This document shows, one piece after another, positions 11,286-19,148 of a stretch of DNA of 46,556 nucleotides. The first letter of the stretch is position 1. Each line of letters opens with the position of its first letter. The notes beneath the pieces are model-generated. The model was given only the letters and a program-made list of their open reading frames with translations. It searched no databases and was not told the origin of the DNA. The DNA is from Streptomyces fulvoviolaceus (lineage in GTDB: Bacteria; Actinomycetota; Actinomycetes; Streptomycetales; Streptomycetaceae). The DNA is taken from NCBI RefSeq assembly GCF_000718165.1, contig NZ_JOEY01000081.1, positions 1 through 46,556 of the forward strand, in the 5' to 3' direction. The position numbers and the translations under genes are program-made.

Positions 11286-12224
11286 CTACGGCAGCGTCGC
11301 CATGTACGACTTGTCCGTGTCGGAGTCGTAGACCAGCTCGCCGCCCGCGTCGTACCCCTTGATGTGCGGCGCCTCGGTGACCTGCTGGTTCAGGACGCCC
11401 GTGGCGACGAACCAGCCATGGTCCAGGACCACTTCACCGGTCCCGTCCCCGTACGTGGCGGTCACCTTGGTCACGGACGGATCGACCGTGCCGACGCTGC
11501 CCCAGCGGAAGGGCAGCTTCCAGTTGCCCTTGTCGATGACGGACTGCGAGTACAGCTTGAGCGCGTTGATGTCCGGCCGCACGAGCCCCGCATCGGGATC
11601 CGTGTCCTCGCCGACACTGGTGTTGACCCCGGACACCTCGCCGTCCTTCACCGTGCAGATGAGCCGGACCGGAGTCGATTTCTCCCGCACCGCCACGACG
11701 GCGAAACCGTCGCCGGGAGCGTTGGAGTCCCCGGTGCTCTTCAGCGCGAGCAGGATCCGGTAGTCGGCGGGGTCGCCCAGGTCGGACCGCATGTCCTTGG
11801 GCCGGGCGGCCTGCGCCCCCTGCTCGAAGGCGAGGCAGTCCTCCACTCCGTCCCTGGCCTGCTCCAGCGTGACCCCGTCGACCAACTGCCCCGGAGTGGC
11901 CGGCCCCACGGCCCGGCTCGGCGACGCGGACACCGTCGGCGTCGGAGACACGGACTGTGTCGTGCTCGTCAACGTCTGAGGGCGCTGCGTCGCCGACCCC
12001 CCACCCGTCATCGCGTACGCCCCCACCGGCACCGCCGTCAACGTCACCAGCACCGCCCCGGCCACCGCCACCCGCCTCCGCCGCTCGACCATGCCCCGGC
12101 GCCGGATCGCCGGATACGGCACCGGCGACGGCCGGATCGTGTACGCGTCCTCGGCGAGCAGCTCACGCACCTGATCCTCGAAGTCCCGCTCGTCGCCTGC
12201 CTCTTGGCGCTCCTGCTCGCTCAC
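11286..12224 (-). CDS. Membrane partner of SigE-family sigma factor
   Basis: A 312-residue single-pass membrane protein. The first 50 residues are charged and would be cytoplasmic, residues 51-72 form a membrane helix, then a Ser/Thr/Pro-rich linker leads to a C-terminal extracytoplasmic domain (about 110-312) without a family I recognise. The start is a GTG whose bases overlap the sigma factor stop (GTGA), so translation is coupled. Position and topology suggest an anti-sigma factor or sensor for the neighbouring sigma factor, though no zinc-binding anti-sigma motif (HxxxCxxC) is present. Confidence 0.8.
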   Translation of the reverse strand: MSEQERQEAGDERDFEDQVRELLAEDAYTIRPSPVPYPAIRRRGMVERRRRVAVAGAVLVTLTAVPVGAYAMTGGGSATQRPQTLTSTTQSVSPTPTVSASPSRAVGPATPGQLVDGVTLEQARDGVEDCLAFEQGAQAARPKDMRSDLGDPADYRILLALKSTGDSNAPGDGFAVVAVREKSTPVRLICTVKDGEVSGVNTSVGEDTDPDAGLVRPDINALKLYSQSVIDKGNWKLPFRWGSVGTVDPSVTKVTATYGDGTGEVVLDHGWFVATGVLNQQVTEAPHIKGYDAGGELVYDSDTDKSYMATLP

Positions 12225-12748
12225 TTGGTGCCTCCCTGCGGGGCGCGGTCCATGACCTGCGCGAGCCCCGGATACGTACGCAACTTCGCCAGCCCCTTCG
12301 ACGCCTGGCTCTTGACCGTGCCGGGCGAGCAGCCGAGCACCTCGGCGACCTCCGCCTCCGACAGGTCCTCCCAATAGCGCATGACCACCACCGCCCGTTG
12401 TTTGGGCGGCAGTTGGGCCAGCGCGCCGAGCAGCACACCGCGCTCGTCGACCCGGGAGACGGCCTCGTCGCGCCCCGCCGTCTCGGGCGGCGCCGCGGTC
12501 AGCGACTCCGTGACGCGCCGCTTGCGGAACCGGTCGCTGTTGCACGTCACGAGCATCCGCCGGACGTACGCCTCCGGACTGTCGCTGCGTGACACGCGCC
12601 GCCAGGAGCGGTACGCCTTCGCCAGCGCCGTCTGCGTCAGGTCCTCGGCGTGATGTGCGTCGCCGGTGAGCAGATACGCGGTCCGCACGAGGTGCGACCA
12701 GCGCGCTCTGACGAATTCCTGGAACCGGTCCTCTTGTTCGGCCTGCAT
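12221..12748 (-). CDS. SigE-family ECF sigma factor
   Basis: A 175-residue extracytoplasmic-function RNA polymerase sigma factor of the streptomycete SigE family. Region 2 includes FQEFVRARWSHLVRTAYLLT and DLTQTALAKAYRSW; region 4 includes LPPKQRAVVVMRYWEDLSE and GCSPGTVKSQASKGL. Start at ATG 12748 has GAGGGAGGG upstream. It overlaps its membrane partner by four bases. A GCAACC -35 and GTC -10, 18 bases apart on the minus strand upstream, would fit self-regulation. Confidence 0.95.
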   Translation of the reverse strand: MQAEQEDRFQEFVRARWSHLVRTAYLLTGDAHHAEDLTQTALAKAYRSWRRVSRSDSPEAYVRRMLVTCNSDRFRKRRVTESLTAAPPETAGRDEAVSRVDERGVLLGALAQLPPKQRAVVVMRYWEDLSEAEVAEVLGCSPGTVKSQASKGLAKLRTYPGLAQVMDRAPQGGTK

Positions 12749-12771
12749 CAAGCACCCTCCCTCGCCCTCCA

Positions 12772-12798
12772 GACCACCACTTGCGCGGATTCGGTTGC
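12772..12798 (-). promoter_or_regulatory. Possible ECF promoter of the sigma gene
   Basis: On the minus strand GCAACC (12798-12793) is followed after 18 bases by GTC (12774-12772), giving an AAC-type -35 and a GTC-type -10 as used by many ECF sigma factors. The element is 24 bases from the sigma start. Called by eye; the -10 is weak. Confidence 0.35.
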
Positions 12799-12829
12799 CC
12801 GGGACCTGACACGGGTTTCGAATGGGCCC

Positions 12830-13273
12830 ATGGTGAACGGGGAACGGTGGGACGAACAGGGCAGCGGCGTACTCCGGCTGCCCTCCGGGCGGCTGGTACG
12901 GGGGCGCGGACTGCGGCGCCCCCTCGAACCGGGGGCGCCGACACCGTCGTACGGCGTCCATCTCCTCGGCGGGCGGCCGCCCGCGGTCCCCTGGGAGTCC
13001 CGCTGGGTCCGCTGGCCCGACTTCCGGCTGCCGGCGGACCGCGCGGACGCACGTGCGGCGCTCGCCGAGGCGTGGGAGCGGGCCGCGGCCGAGCGGGTGG
13101 AGATCGCCTGCGGTGGCGGCCGCGGCCGTACGGGGACGGCGCTCGCGTGTCTCGCGGTGCTGGACGGCGTACCGCCGGAGGAGGCCGTCGCGTATGTGCG
13201 CGAGCACTACGACCGGCGGGCGGTGGAGACGCCGTGGCAGCGGAGATATGTGAAGGGCTTCAGGACCGCCTGA
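12830..13273 (+). CDS. Small protein-tyrosine-phosphatase-like protein
   Basis: A 147-residue protein with the hallmarks of the cysteine-dependent phosphatase fold: a phosphate-binding loop CGGGRGRTGTA with CX5R spacing (C94, R100) and a WPD loop, RWPDFRLP (W62-D64), that would supply the general acid. It should hydrolyse phosphotyrosine or a small phosphate ester in the cytoplasm. It diverges from the sigma factor gene. The ATG at 12830 has no good ribosome binding site, so initiation may be leaderless or at the adjacent GTG 12833. Confidence 0.82.
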   Translation: MVNGERWDEQGSGVLRLPSGRLVRGRGLRRPLEPGAPTPSYGVHLLGGRPPAVPWESRWVRWPDFRLPADRADARAALAEAWERAAAERVEIACGGGRGRTGTALACLAVLDGVPPEEAVAYVREHYDRRAVETPWQRRYVKGFRTA

Positions 13274-13291
13274 AGGGCTTCAGGGTCGCCG
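13252..13291. repeat. 20-bp tandem duplication at gene ends
   Basis: GAAGGGCTTCAGGACCGCCT (13252-13271) is followed directly by GAAGGGCTTCAGGGTCGCCG (13272-13291), 17 of 20 bases identical. It spans the end of the phosphatase-like gene and the convergent end of the methyltransferase gene. CCTGAA/TTCAGG within it can form a short hairpin. Confidence 0.6.
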
Positions 13292-13852
13292 GCCCCGGAA
13301 CCGCAGGCCCCCGCTCTCCGGGTGCAGGTCGACCGCCACGTCCGTGAAGCCGGCCTCCTTCAGGCGGGCCGGCAGGGTCGCCGGGTCGAGCGTGTTCATC
13401 GTGTCCCGGAGGTGGAGGAGACGGAAGCGGAGGCTCGGCTGGCTGTCGCTGCCGGCGAAGGTGCCGCCGGGGCGCAGGACACGGAACGCCTCGGCGAAGA
13501 TGCGGTCCTGGTGGGCGGCCGTGGGCACGTGGTGGAGCATCGTGAAGCAGACGACGGAGTCGTACGACGCGGAGGGCAGCGGCAGGTCCGCGCCGTCGGC
13601 GAGGACGATGTGGGCGCGCTCGCCCCACCGTTCCTGGAGCAGCCGGACCGTGTCGGCGTCGATCTCGGCGGCCGTCAGACGCGGGACCAGGTCGACGAGG
13701 ACGCGGAGGTTGGCGCCGTAGCCGGGGCCGATCTCCAGTACGTCCCTGCCGAGGTCCACGTCCTCCAGGGCCCAGGGGAGGAGGAAGTCCTTCGTCTTCT
13801 GCGCCCAGTCCTCGGAGCTGCAGATCCTGCGGTGTGCTCGGTTCATCGGCAT
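13280..13852 (-). CDS. Class I SAM-dependent methyltransferase
   Basis: A 190-residue Rossmann-fold methyltransferase. Motif I is DVLEIGPGYGANL (about residues 37-49), the acidic end of strand 2 is in AEIDADTV, and motif II/III regions are LADGADLPLPSASYDSVVC and HHVPTA. Substrate unknown. It ends facing the phosphatase-like gene with seven bases between stops. The start at 13852 lies seven bases after a TAGCGT -10-like hexamer on the minus strand, which suggests a leaderless transcript; it diverges from an AraC regulator. Confidence 0.88.
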   Translation of the reverse strand: MPMNRAHRRICSSEDWAQKTKDFLLPWALEDVDLGRDVLEIGPGYGANLRVLVDLVPRLTAAEIDADTVRLLQERWGERAHIVLADGADLPLPSASYDSVVCFTMLHHVPTAAHQDRIFAEAFRVLRPGGTFAGSDSQPSLRFRLLHLRDTMNTLDPATLPARLKEAGFTDVAVDLHPESGGLRFRGRRP

Positions 13853-13859
13853 GCCGTCG

Positions 13860-13900
13860 ACGCTAGGCGGGACGTACGGCTGTCCACCACGCGCTAGTGT
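13860..13900. promoter_or_regulatory. Paired leaderless-type promoters
   Basis: On the minus strand TAGCGT (13865-13860) ends seven bases before the methyltransferase ATG; on the plus strand TAGTGT (13895-13900) ends eight bases before the AraC ATG at 13909. Both are TANNNT-like -10 hexamers at the spacing expected when transcription begins at the start codon, and neither gene has a Shine-Dalgarno sequence. Confidence 0.45.
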
Positions 13901-13908
13901 GCCGTCCC

Positions 13909-14682
13909 ATGTCGGGAAACGGACAGTACCGTCCCTACGACACCGCCGGATCGGGCATCTTCGTCGGCCACTTCAGCATGCCGCGCGGCAGCTACTTCGG
14001 CACGCACTGGCACGACAAACACCAACTCGCCTGGTCCGCCCAGGGGTTGCTGCGGGTGAGCAGCGAGCAGGGCGCGTGGCTGCTGCCGCCGGGGCTGGCC
14101 CTGTGGATTCCGGCGGGACTTCCGCATACGACGGAGTCGGCGGGCGGTGCCGTCATGCGCAGCCCGTACGTCGATCCGGCGTACTGCCCGCACATCGACT
14201 GGAGCGAGCCGACCGTCGTCGCGGTGACGCCGCTGCTGCGGGCGCTCATCGACCATCTCATCCGCAACGACCTTGCGCGGGACGCCCGTTCACGCGCCGA
14301 GGCCGTTCTCCTCGACGAGCTGCATCCGGTGCCGGTCACCAGCGTCTCCGCGCCCCTGCCCCGTGATCCGCGCGCACGCAAGGTGTCGGAGGCGCTGCGG
14401 GCCGACCCGGCCGACGCCCGCACCCTCGCGGCCTGGGGCGCCGAAGTCGGCGCGAGCGCCCGCACGTTGGCCCGTCTCTTCGTCGCCGAGACGGGTCTCG
14501 CCTTCGGCCAGTGGCGCGAACGGCTGCGCATGCAGGCCGCGATGCCCCACCTCGCCGCCGGCCTCCCGATCGAGGCCGTGGCCCACCGCGTCGGCTACGC
14601 CACGGCCAGCTCCTTCACGGCGGCCTTCCACCGGCTGGTGGGGGTCACGCCGAGGCAGTACTTCCCGTTGCCGGTCAGCTGA
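13909..14682 (+). CDS. AraC-family regulator, cupin sensor domain
   Basis: A 257-residue transcription factor with an N-terminal cupin-like domain (FGTHWHDKHQLAWSAQG, then LPPGLALWIPAGLPH) and a C-terminal AraC double helix-turn-helix from about residue 160 (TLAAWGAEVGASARTLARLF and PIEAVAHRVGYATASSFTAAF). The histidine-rich cupin strand could bind metal or a small ligand. ATG 13909 is taken as start since no upstream site looks better. It overlaps the convergent beta-lactamase gene by eight bases at its 3' end. The divergent methyltransferase is the nearest candidate target. Confidence 0.92.
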   Translation: MSGNGQYRPYDTAGSGIFVGHFSMPRGSYFGTHWHDKHQLAWSAQGLLRVSSEQGAWLLPPGLALWIPAGLPHTTESAGGAVMRSPYVDPAYCPHIDWSEPTVVAVTPLLRALIDHLIRNDLARDARSRAEAVLLDELHPVPVTSVSAPLPRDPRARKVSEALRADPADARTLAAWGAEVGASARTLARLFVAETGLAFGQWRERLRMQAAMPHLAAGLPIEAVAHRVGYATASSFTAAFHRLVGVTPRQYFPLPVS

Positions 14683-15583
14683 GGGTGAGGGTCTTGGCGA
14701 TCAGCGCGGCCGTGTCGGCGACCAGCTCGTCGTCGCGTGCCGCGTCCTGGTCGGGCTTGGTCGTCAGCACGGCGAGCACGATCGGGGCGCCGTCCTCGGT
14801 CCAGGCGATGCCCACGTTGTTGTTGGTGCCGTAGGAACCACCTCCCGTCTTGTCGGCGACCGTCCAGGCCTTCGGCAGGCCGGCGCGGAAGCGGGTGGAG
14901 CTGGTCGTGTTGTTCAGCAGCCAGTGGGTGAGCAGCCCGCGGTCGCGGCGGCCGAGCGCGTCACCGAGGACGAGTCGGCCGTACGTACGGCCGATCGCGC
15001 GCGGGCTCGTCGTGTCCGTGATCCGCCACGGTTCGGCCGAGTTGAGTGCGGTCTCCCAGCGGTCGAGGCGGGTCACCGGGTCGCCGAGGGAGCGGCAGAA
15101 TCGGGTGATCGCGGTGGGGCCGCCGAGCTCGCGCAGGAGGAGGTTGGCCGCGCCGTTGTCGCTGTAGGTGATGGCGACGTCGGCGAGTTCGGCGACGGTC
15201 ATGCCGTCGGCCAGGTGCTCCCTCGTCTTGTCGGAGCCCTCCGGCAGGTCGGCCTCCGTGTAGTGGATGCGGCGGGCCAGGAACTCGCCGTGCCGGTCCA
15301 GATCGCGCAGGACGGCCGCGGCGGCCAGGGTCTTGAACACGGAGCACATGGGGAAGAGCTCGTCGGCGCGATGGCTGACGAACCGCTCCGTCGCGAGGTT
15401 GTGCGCGAACACGCCCAGCCGGGCGCCGTGTCGGGCCTCCAGCTTGCGCAGACCGGTGGTTGCGCCCGAGGGAGAGGCGTGTGCGGGCGTACTGGTCATG
15501 AGGGAGGCGGTGGTGGCTGCGAGAAGCGTACGGCGGGCTAAGATCGCGCTCTCCTTCGGTCGGCGGACGTGGACGATCTCCAT
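14675..15583 (-). CDS. bla: Class A beta-lactamase, TTA codon in signal
   Basis: Serine beta-lactamase that hydrolyses penicillin-type antibiotics outside the cell membrane. All class A motifs are present in the 302-residue precursor: SVFK (S81, K84), SDN (141-143), WETALN with the general base (E177) and KTGGG (245-249). A cysteine directly precedes the active serine, as in many streptomycete enzymes. The N-terminus has ARRTLLAATTASL, a twin-arginine-like export signal, ending near AHAS. Codon 15 is TTA (15541-15539), so translation may depend on the bldA tRNA. No Shine-Dalgarno before the ATG. Confidence 0.95.
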   Translation of the reverse strand: MEIVHVRRPKESAILARRTLLAATTASLMTSTPAHASPSGATTGLRKLEARHGARLGVFAHNLATERFVSHRADELFPMCSVFKTLAAAAVLRDLDRHGEFLARRIHYTEADLPEGSDKTREHLADGMTVAELADVAITYSDNGAANLLLRELGGPTAITRFCRSLGDPVTRLDRWETALNSAEPWRITDTTSPRAIGRTYGRLVLGDALGRRDRGLLTHWLLNNTTSSTRFRAGLPKAWTVADKTGGGSYGTNNNVGIAWTEDGAPIVLAVLTTKPDQDAARDDELVADTAALIAKTLTLS

Positions 15584-15673
15584 AGTGATCGACGCCGGAT
15601 GTCATCCTTTGGTTGCGGCGCCGTAGACCATCGGCGGACAGCGGTGCGGGTGAGCGCTCGCCACAGTGGCCGT

Positions 15674-16816
15674 ATGGAGAACACCAAGGGGATCAATCGG
15701 GCGCAGTTCCTGGCCGGGGCGGCGGCACTGGGGCTCGCCGGTGCGGTGCTACTACCGGCTCACGGTGCACAGGCGACGCAACGGGCGGCACTGAGGGGCC
15801 AGAGGGGACTGACCCGCCGGGGTGTCGTCTACACCGTCGGGGAGGGCGAGACGCCGGCGACCGGGTGGAGCGCCGCCCGCATGCGGGCGGACATCCGCGC
15901 CATCCGCGACGACCTGCACGCCGACACCGTCGACGTCACCGGCGACGGCGTCGAACGCCTCACCGCCACCGCTGCCGAGGCCGCCGAAGCAGGACTGCAC
16001 GTCTGGCTCCAGCCGACCCTCGGGGACGTCCCGGAGCGGGACATCCTCGAACACCTCGCGGAGACCGGCCGGTTCGCGGAACGGCTGCGAAGGCAGGGCG
16101 CGAGCGTCGAGTTCAGCGTGGGCTGCGAGTTCTGGCTGTTCGTGCCGGGGATCGTGCCGGGGGAGACGGTCCTGGACCGCATCGAGAACCTGCAGAACGG
16201 CACGGTCGACTGGGAGAAGATGCAGCGCCTCCTGGACCGCTTCACCGCGAAGGCGGCCAAGGTGGGCCGCTCCGTCTTCCACGGCCGCCTGAGCTACGCC
16301 GCCGCGCAGGACGACAAGGTCGACTGGAATCTCTTCGACGTCGTCGGCATCGACTACTACTCCTACCTCCCCAACAAGGCGGACTACACAAGGGAGTTGA
16401 GGAAGTACCTCCGCTGGGGCAAGCCCCTCGCCATCACCGAGTTCGGCACCTGCACCTTCGTCGGCGCCCCCGAAGCGGGCGGCATGGGCTGGGACATCGT
16501 CGACTACGACAAGGACCCACCGGAGATCAAGGGGAACCCGGTCCGCAGCGAACGCACCCAGGCCGCCTACCTGACCGACCTGCTGGACGTCTTCGAGTCG
16601 ATGAACCTGTACGCGGCGATGGCCTTCGAGTTCGTCACCGCGGATGCCCCGCACCGGGCCGACAATCCGCGCTACGACCTCGACATGGCGAGCTACAGCA
16701 TCACCAAGGCGATCAAGGACCGCCCGGACGACCCGCGTTCGGACTGGCACTGGGAGCCGAAGGAGGCGTTCCACGCGGTGGCCCGCAGCTACTGCCAGGC
16801 GCGTCAGCGGCAGTAG
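15674..16816 (+). CDS. Exported TIM-barrel glycosidase-like protein
   Basis: A 380-residue exported protein. The N-terminus (NRAQFLAGAAALGLAGAVLL) resembles a Tat-type signal with only one arginine, ending near AQA. The mature part reads as a beta/alpha barrel with two glutamates where clan A glycosidases keep theirs: FSVGCEFWLF (acid/base position) and LAITEFGT (nucleophile position), plus VGIDYYSY before it. I cannot assign a family or substrate. From memory, homologues are sometimes labelled abortive infection protein; nothing in this sequence or its neighbours supports that. It ends convergent with the next gene, overlapping by 13 bases. Confidence 0.75.
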   Translation: MENTKGINRAQFLAGAAALGLAGAVLLPAHGAQATQRAALRGQRGLTRRGVVYTVGEGETPATGWSAARMRADIRAIRDDLHADTVDVTGDGVERLTATAAEAAEAGLHVWLQPTLGDVPERDILEHLAETGRFAERLRRQGASVEFSVGCEFWLFVPGIVPGETVLDRIENLQNGTVDWEKMQRLLDRFTAKAAKVGRSVFHGRLSYAAAQDDKVDWNLFDVVGIDYYSYLPNKADYTRELRKYLRWGKPLAITEFGTCTFVGAPEAGGMGWDIVDYDKDPPEIKGNPVRSERTQAAYLTDLLDVFESMNLYAAMAFEFVTADAPHRADNPRYDLDMASYSITKAIKDRPDDPRSDWHWEPKEAFHAVARSYCQARQRQ

Positions 16817-18285
16817 AGGTCCGCGCCGGGCCGCTCACCGGTGGCCAGAAAACGGGAGACCGCCGCGTCTCCGCACGCGTTGCCGTTGGCCAAGTAGGCG
16901 TCGTGGCCGGTGGAGTTCACGGTCACCATGACGGCACGTCGGCCCAGGGCCTCGCGCAGCTTCAGTGCACCGCTCAGCGGGGTGTTGACGTCCCGTTCGT
17001 TCTGCACGAGCAGGATGTTGGAGGGGCCCCGATCGGTGACCCTCACCGGCGGCTCCTGGGGCGCGTACGGCCAGGCGGCGCACATCATCGCGTTGCGGGG
17101 CATGCCGGCGGTGAGGGGGTACTTGGCGCGGCTCTCGGCGACGCCCTTCTGGTACACGGCGGCGTCACTCGGCCACTCGGCGTCGTTGCAGATGGTGCCG
17201 ATGCCGACCGCGAGGACGTTCTGCAGGACAGCCTCCGGCGGGGCCGGGGGCGCGGGCGGCACCGTGCCCTGCTGTGCGGACAGCATCAGCTTGGCCAGGG
17301 TCGGGTAGTCGTCGGGGTCGACGAGGCTGTTCAGCATGGTCTGGCGCAGGACGTTGCCGTTCAGCTCCTCCGGATTGGCGCCGGGCCAGGGGATCGGCTC
17401 ACGGTCGAGGCGGGCGGCGAGGCGCAGGAAGAGCGAGCGCACCTCGGCGGCCGAGGTGGCCACGCGGTCCGGATTGCCGGGCGTGGACGCCCACTTGGCG
17501 AACTCGGGGAAGTTGTCCTCGGCGCCGACCTCGTAGGCGGCGAGCCAGGCGCGTTCCGCCCGGACCGGGTCGGGGTTGTCGTTGCTGTCCAGCACGAAGC
17601 GGTCGGTGCGGTGCGGGAACATCTCGGCGTAGGCGGCACCGACATACGTGCCGTACGAGACGCCCCACGCGGACACCTTGCGCTCGCCGAGCGCGGCCCG
17701 GAGGCGGTCGAGGTCGCGGGCGTTGTTCTTGGTGCTGATGTGCCGCATCAGCTCACCGCCGTTGCGTGCGCAGGCGTCGGACACGCGCCGGGCGGTGGTC
17801 ATGTTTTCGGTGACGGATCCGTCCGGGGCGGGCCAGGGGCGCGTTTTCGTGAGGGCGAGGTCGGCGTGCTCCAGGTCGCAATCGACCGATGTGGAGGGAG
17901 CGTTGCCACGCGGTGCGAACCCGATGAGATCGTAGGCGTCCCGCACGCTCTGCGGCAGCTTCTGCCCCTTCCCCGAAGGGTTGTTGAGACTCGACCCGCC
18001 CGGCCCGCCGGGGATCAGGAACAGCGCCCCGCGCCGGGCGTCCGGGTTCTCGCTCGGGATCCGGGAGACGGCGATGCCGATCGTCCGGCCGCCGGGGTCG
18101 GCGTAGTCCATGGGGACTTCGAGGGTCGCGCACTGCTGGCGGGGGTCGAGCCCACTGCCCTCGCACTTGGTCCACTTCAGCGGCGCGGGCGCGTCGGCGG
18201 CCGACGCGGTGAGGGGAGTGACTACACCGAAGACGATGCCGGAGGCGGCGGCGATCAGGGCGAGACTTTGCGTGGTCGGCTTCAT
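16804..18285 (-). CDS. Secreted TAP-like alpha/beta-hydrolase (S33)
   Basis: Exported serine hydrolase of the tripeptidyl-aminopeptidase type found in streptomycetes, expected to trim N-terminal peptides from secreted proteins or feed on peptides. The 493-residue precursor has a Sec signal (residues 5-30, ending TASAAD). The oxyanion region is LIPGGPGGSS, the nucleophile is in WGVSYGTY, and the acid and histidine are in NERDVNTPL and NSTGHDAYL. Four or more cysteines suggest disulfides (PRQQCATLEVPMDY, TICNDAEW, MMCAAW, LYCR). Start at ATG 18285. Confidence 0.92.
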   Translation of the reverse strand: MKPTTQSLALIAAASGIVFGVVTPLTASAADAPAPLKWTKCEGSGLDPRQQCATLEVPMDYADPGGRTIGIAVSRIPSENPDARRGALFLIPGGPGGSSLNNPSGKGQKLPQSVRDAYDLIGFAPRGNAPSTSVDCDLEHADLALTKTRPWPAPDGSVTENMTTARRVSDACARNGGELMRHISTKNNARDLDRLRAALGERKVSAWGVSYGTYVGAAYAEMFPHRTDRFVLDSNDNPDPVRAERAWLAAYEVGAEDNFPEFAKWASTPGNPDRVATSAAEVRSLFLRLAARLDREPIPWPGANPEELNGNVLRQTMLNSLVDPDDYPTLAKLMLSAQQGTVPPAPPAPPEAVLQNVLAVGIGTICNDAEWPSDAAVYQKGVAESRAKYPLTAGMPRNAMMCAAWPYAPQEPPVRVTDRGPSNILLVQNERDVNTPLSGALKLREALGRRAVMVTVNSTGHDAYLANGNACGDAAVSRFLATGERPGADLYCR

Positions 18286-18587
18286 GTGAACGAGCCTCGC
18301 GGATCTTTGACGAACGCCCCATCCGGCCAACAGCCCTGTCGTTGCGGGGGTTTACCCCACGGTCATAGGTCAGGGTGGCCCCGGTGGCGCCTCTGATCCT
18401 CAGGAGCCGGTCGTCCGTGACACTCGCCTCCGATGTGCCTGTCCTTGTACCGTGGTCGGCGTTCGTGTCGGCCGTCAAGGGCGCCGCTTTCGCCGCCTGA
18501 GGCCGACGCGACGACTGCGGAAGCCCCGCCGTACCGATGTCGGTCTGGCGGGGCCTCGTCGTGGCCGGGTACGTGCACGGGCAGGGG
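18286..18587. other. Intergenic region with hairpin, no gene seen
   Basis: About 300 bases between the TAP-like gene start and the peptidoglycan-binding gene end. It holds the hairpin at 18523-18554 and presumably the promoter of the TAP-like gene. No reading frame has a recognisable family, start site or codon use that I would call a gene. Confidence 0.5.
18523..18554 (-). terminator. Hairpin after peptidoglycan-binding gene
   Basis: GCCCCGCC (18523-18530) pairs with GGCGGGGC (18547-18554) around a 16-base loop, 34 bases after the stop of the minus-strand gene. No clear U-tract. Confidence 0.5.
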
Positions 18588-19148
18588 TCAGCTGCAGGTC
18601 CTGGAGTTGTAGGCGGCACTCCTCAAGATCCCGCCTTCCTCGTAAAAGCCCCAGTTGCCGGTGGAGTTGCTGCGGCGGACCGCGAACCAGAACTTCGTGC
18701 CGTTGTACCCGCCGTACCGGTACCCGTCACTGTCGGACCCGTTGTCCGTGAGCTTCGTACCGGCCTTGGTCCAGGTGTCTCTCCCGGCCGAGCCGTCGGC
18801 GACGAGCCCGCGGTCCCTCTGCCATTTGACAGTGGCGGCATGAGTCTGGTCGCCGAAGATGCCGTCGACGCCAGAGGCGGACAGGTAGCCATCCGCCATG
18901 AGAATGGTCTGCCAGAGGCAGGTCACATTCGAGGACCGGTGGGTGGCGACGTTGACGACGCCCTCGTCGGTCCAGTCGTCCGTCATCGTTCCCGCGACCG
19001 GGCCGTAAATGTAGGCACGTCCGCTGTAGGAACCGCTGGCGGCAGCGGGGCCGGCGAGCGTCACGCTCATTCCGAACGCGAGGCCGGACGCGATTACGGG
19101 TACAGCGGCCCGGCGGAGCAGGCGGTTGAGAACCTTGGACGATGACAT
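18588..19148 (-). CDS. Exported peptidoglycan-binding-domain protein
   Basis: A 186-residue secreted protein. The signal peptide covers about residues 1-38 (RRAAVPVIASGLAFGM, ending AAASG). A PG_binding_1-type domain follows with TCLWQTILMADGYL, VDGIFGDQTHAATVKWQRDR and the closing GRDTWTKAG. The C-terminal 50 residues (FWFAVRRSNSTGNWGFYEEG) are aromatic and Gly rich and of unknown role; two cysteines could pair. No catalytic domain is visible, so it may be a cell-wall ligand or effector. GGAG precedes the ATG. Confidence 0.85.
   Translation of the reverse strand: MSSSKVLNRLLRRAAVPVIASGLAFGMSVTLAGPAAASGSYSGRAYIYGPVAGTMTDDWTDEGVVNVATHRSSNVTCLWQTILMADGYLSASGVDGIFGDQTHAATVKWQRDRGLVADGSAGRDTWTKAGTKLTDNGSDSDGYRYGGYNGTKFWFAVRRSNSTGNWGFYEEGGILRSAAYNSRTCS

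Noticed and set aside
12225..13052. Long N-terminal extension of the membrane partner protein upstream of 12224
   Set aside because: It runs through the sigma factor gene in another frame. The GTG at 12224 overlaps the sigma stop, and the extension has shadow composition.
15674..16816. Phage-defence (abortive infection) gene
   Set aside because: The protein is exported and looks like a glycosidase; there are no defence neighbours.
15613..18396. A 927-residue plus-strand frame
   Set aside because: It overlaps the glycosidase-like gene and is antisense to the TAP-like gene; no domain is recognisable and the composition is low complexity.
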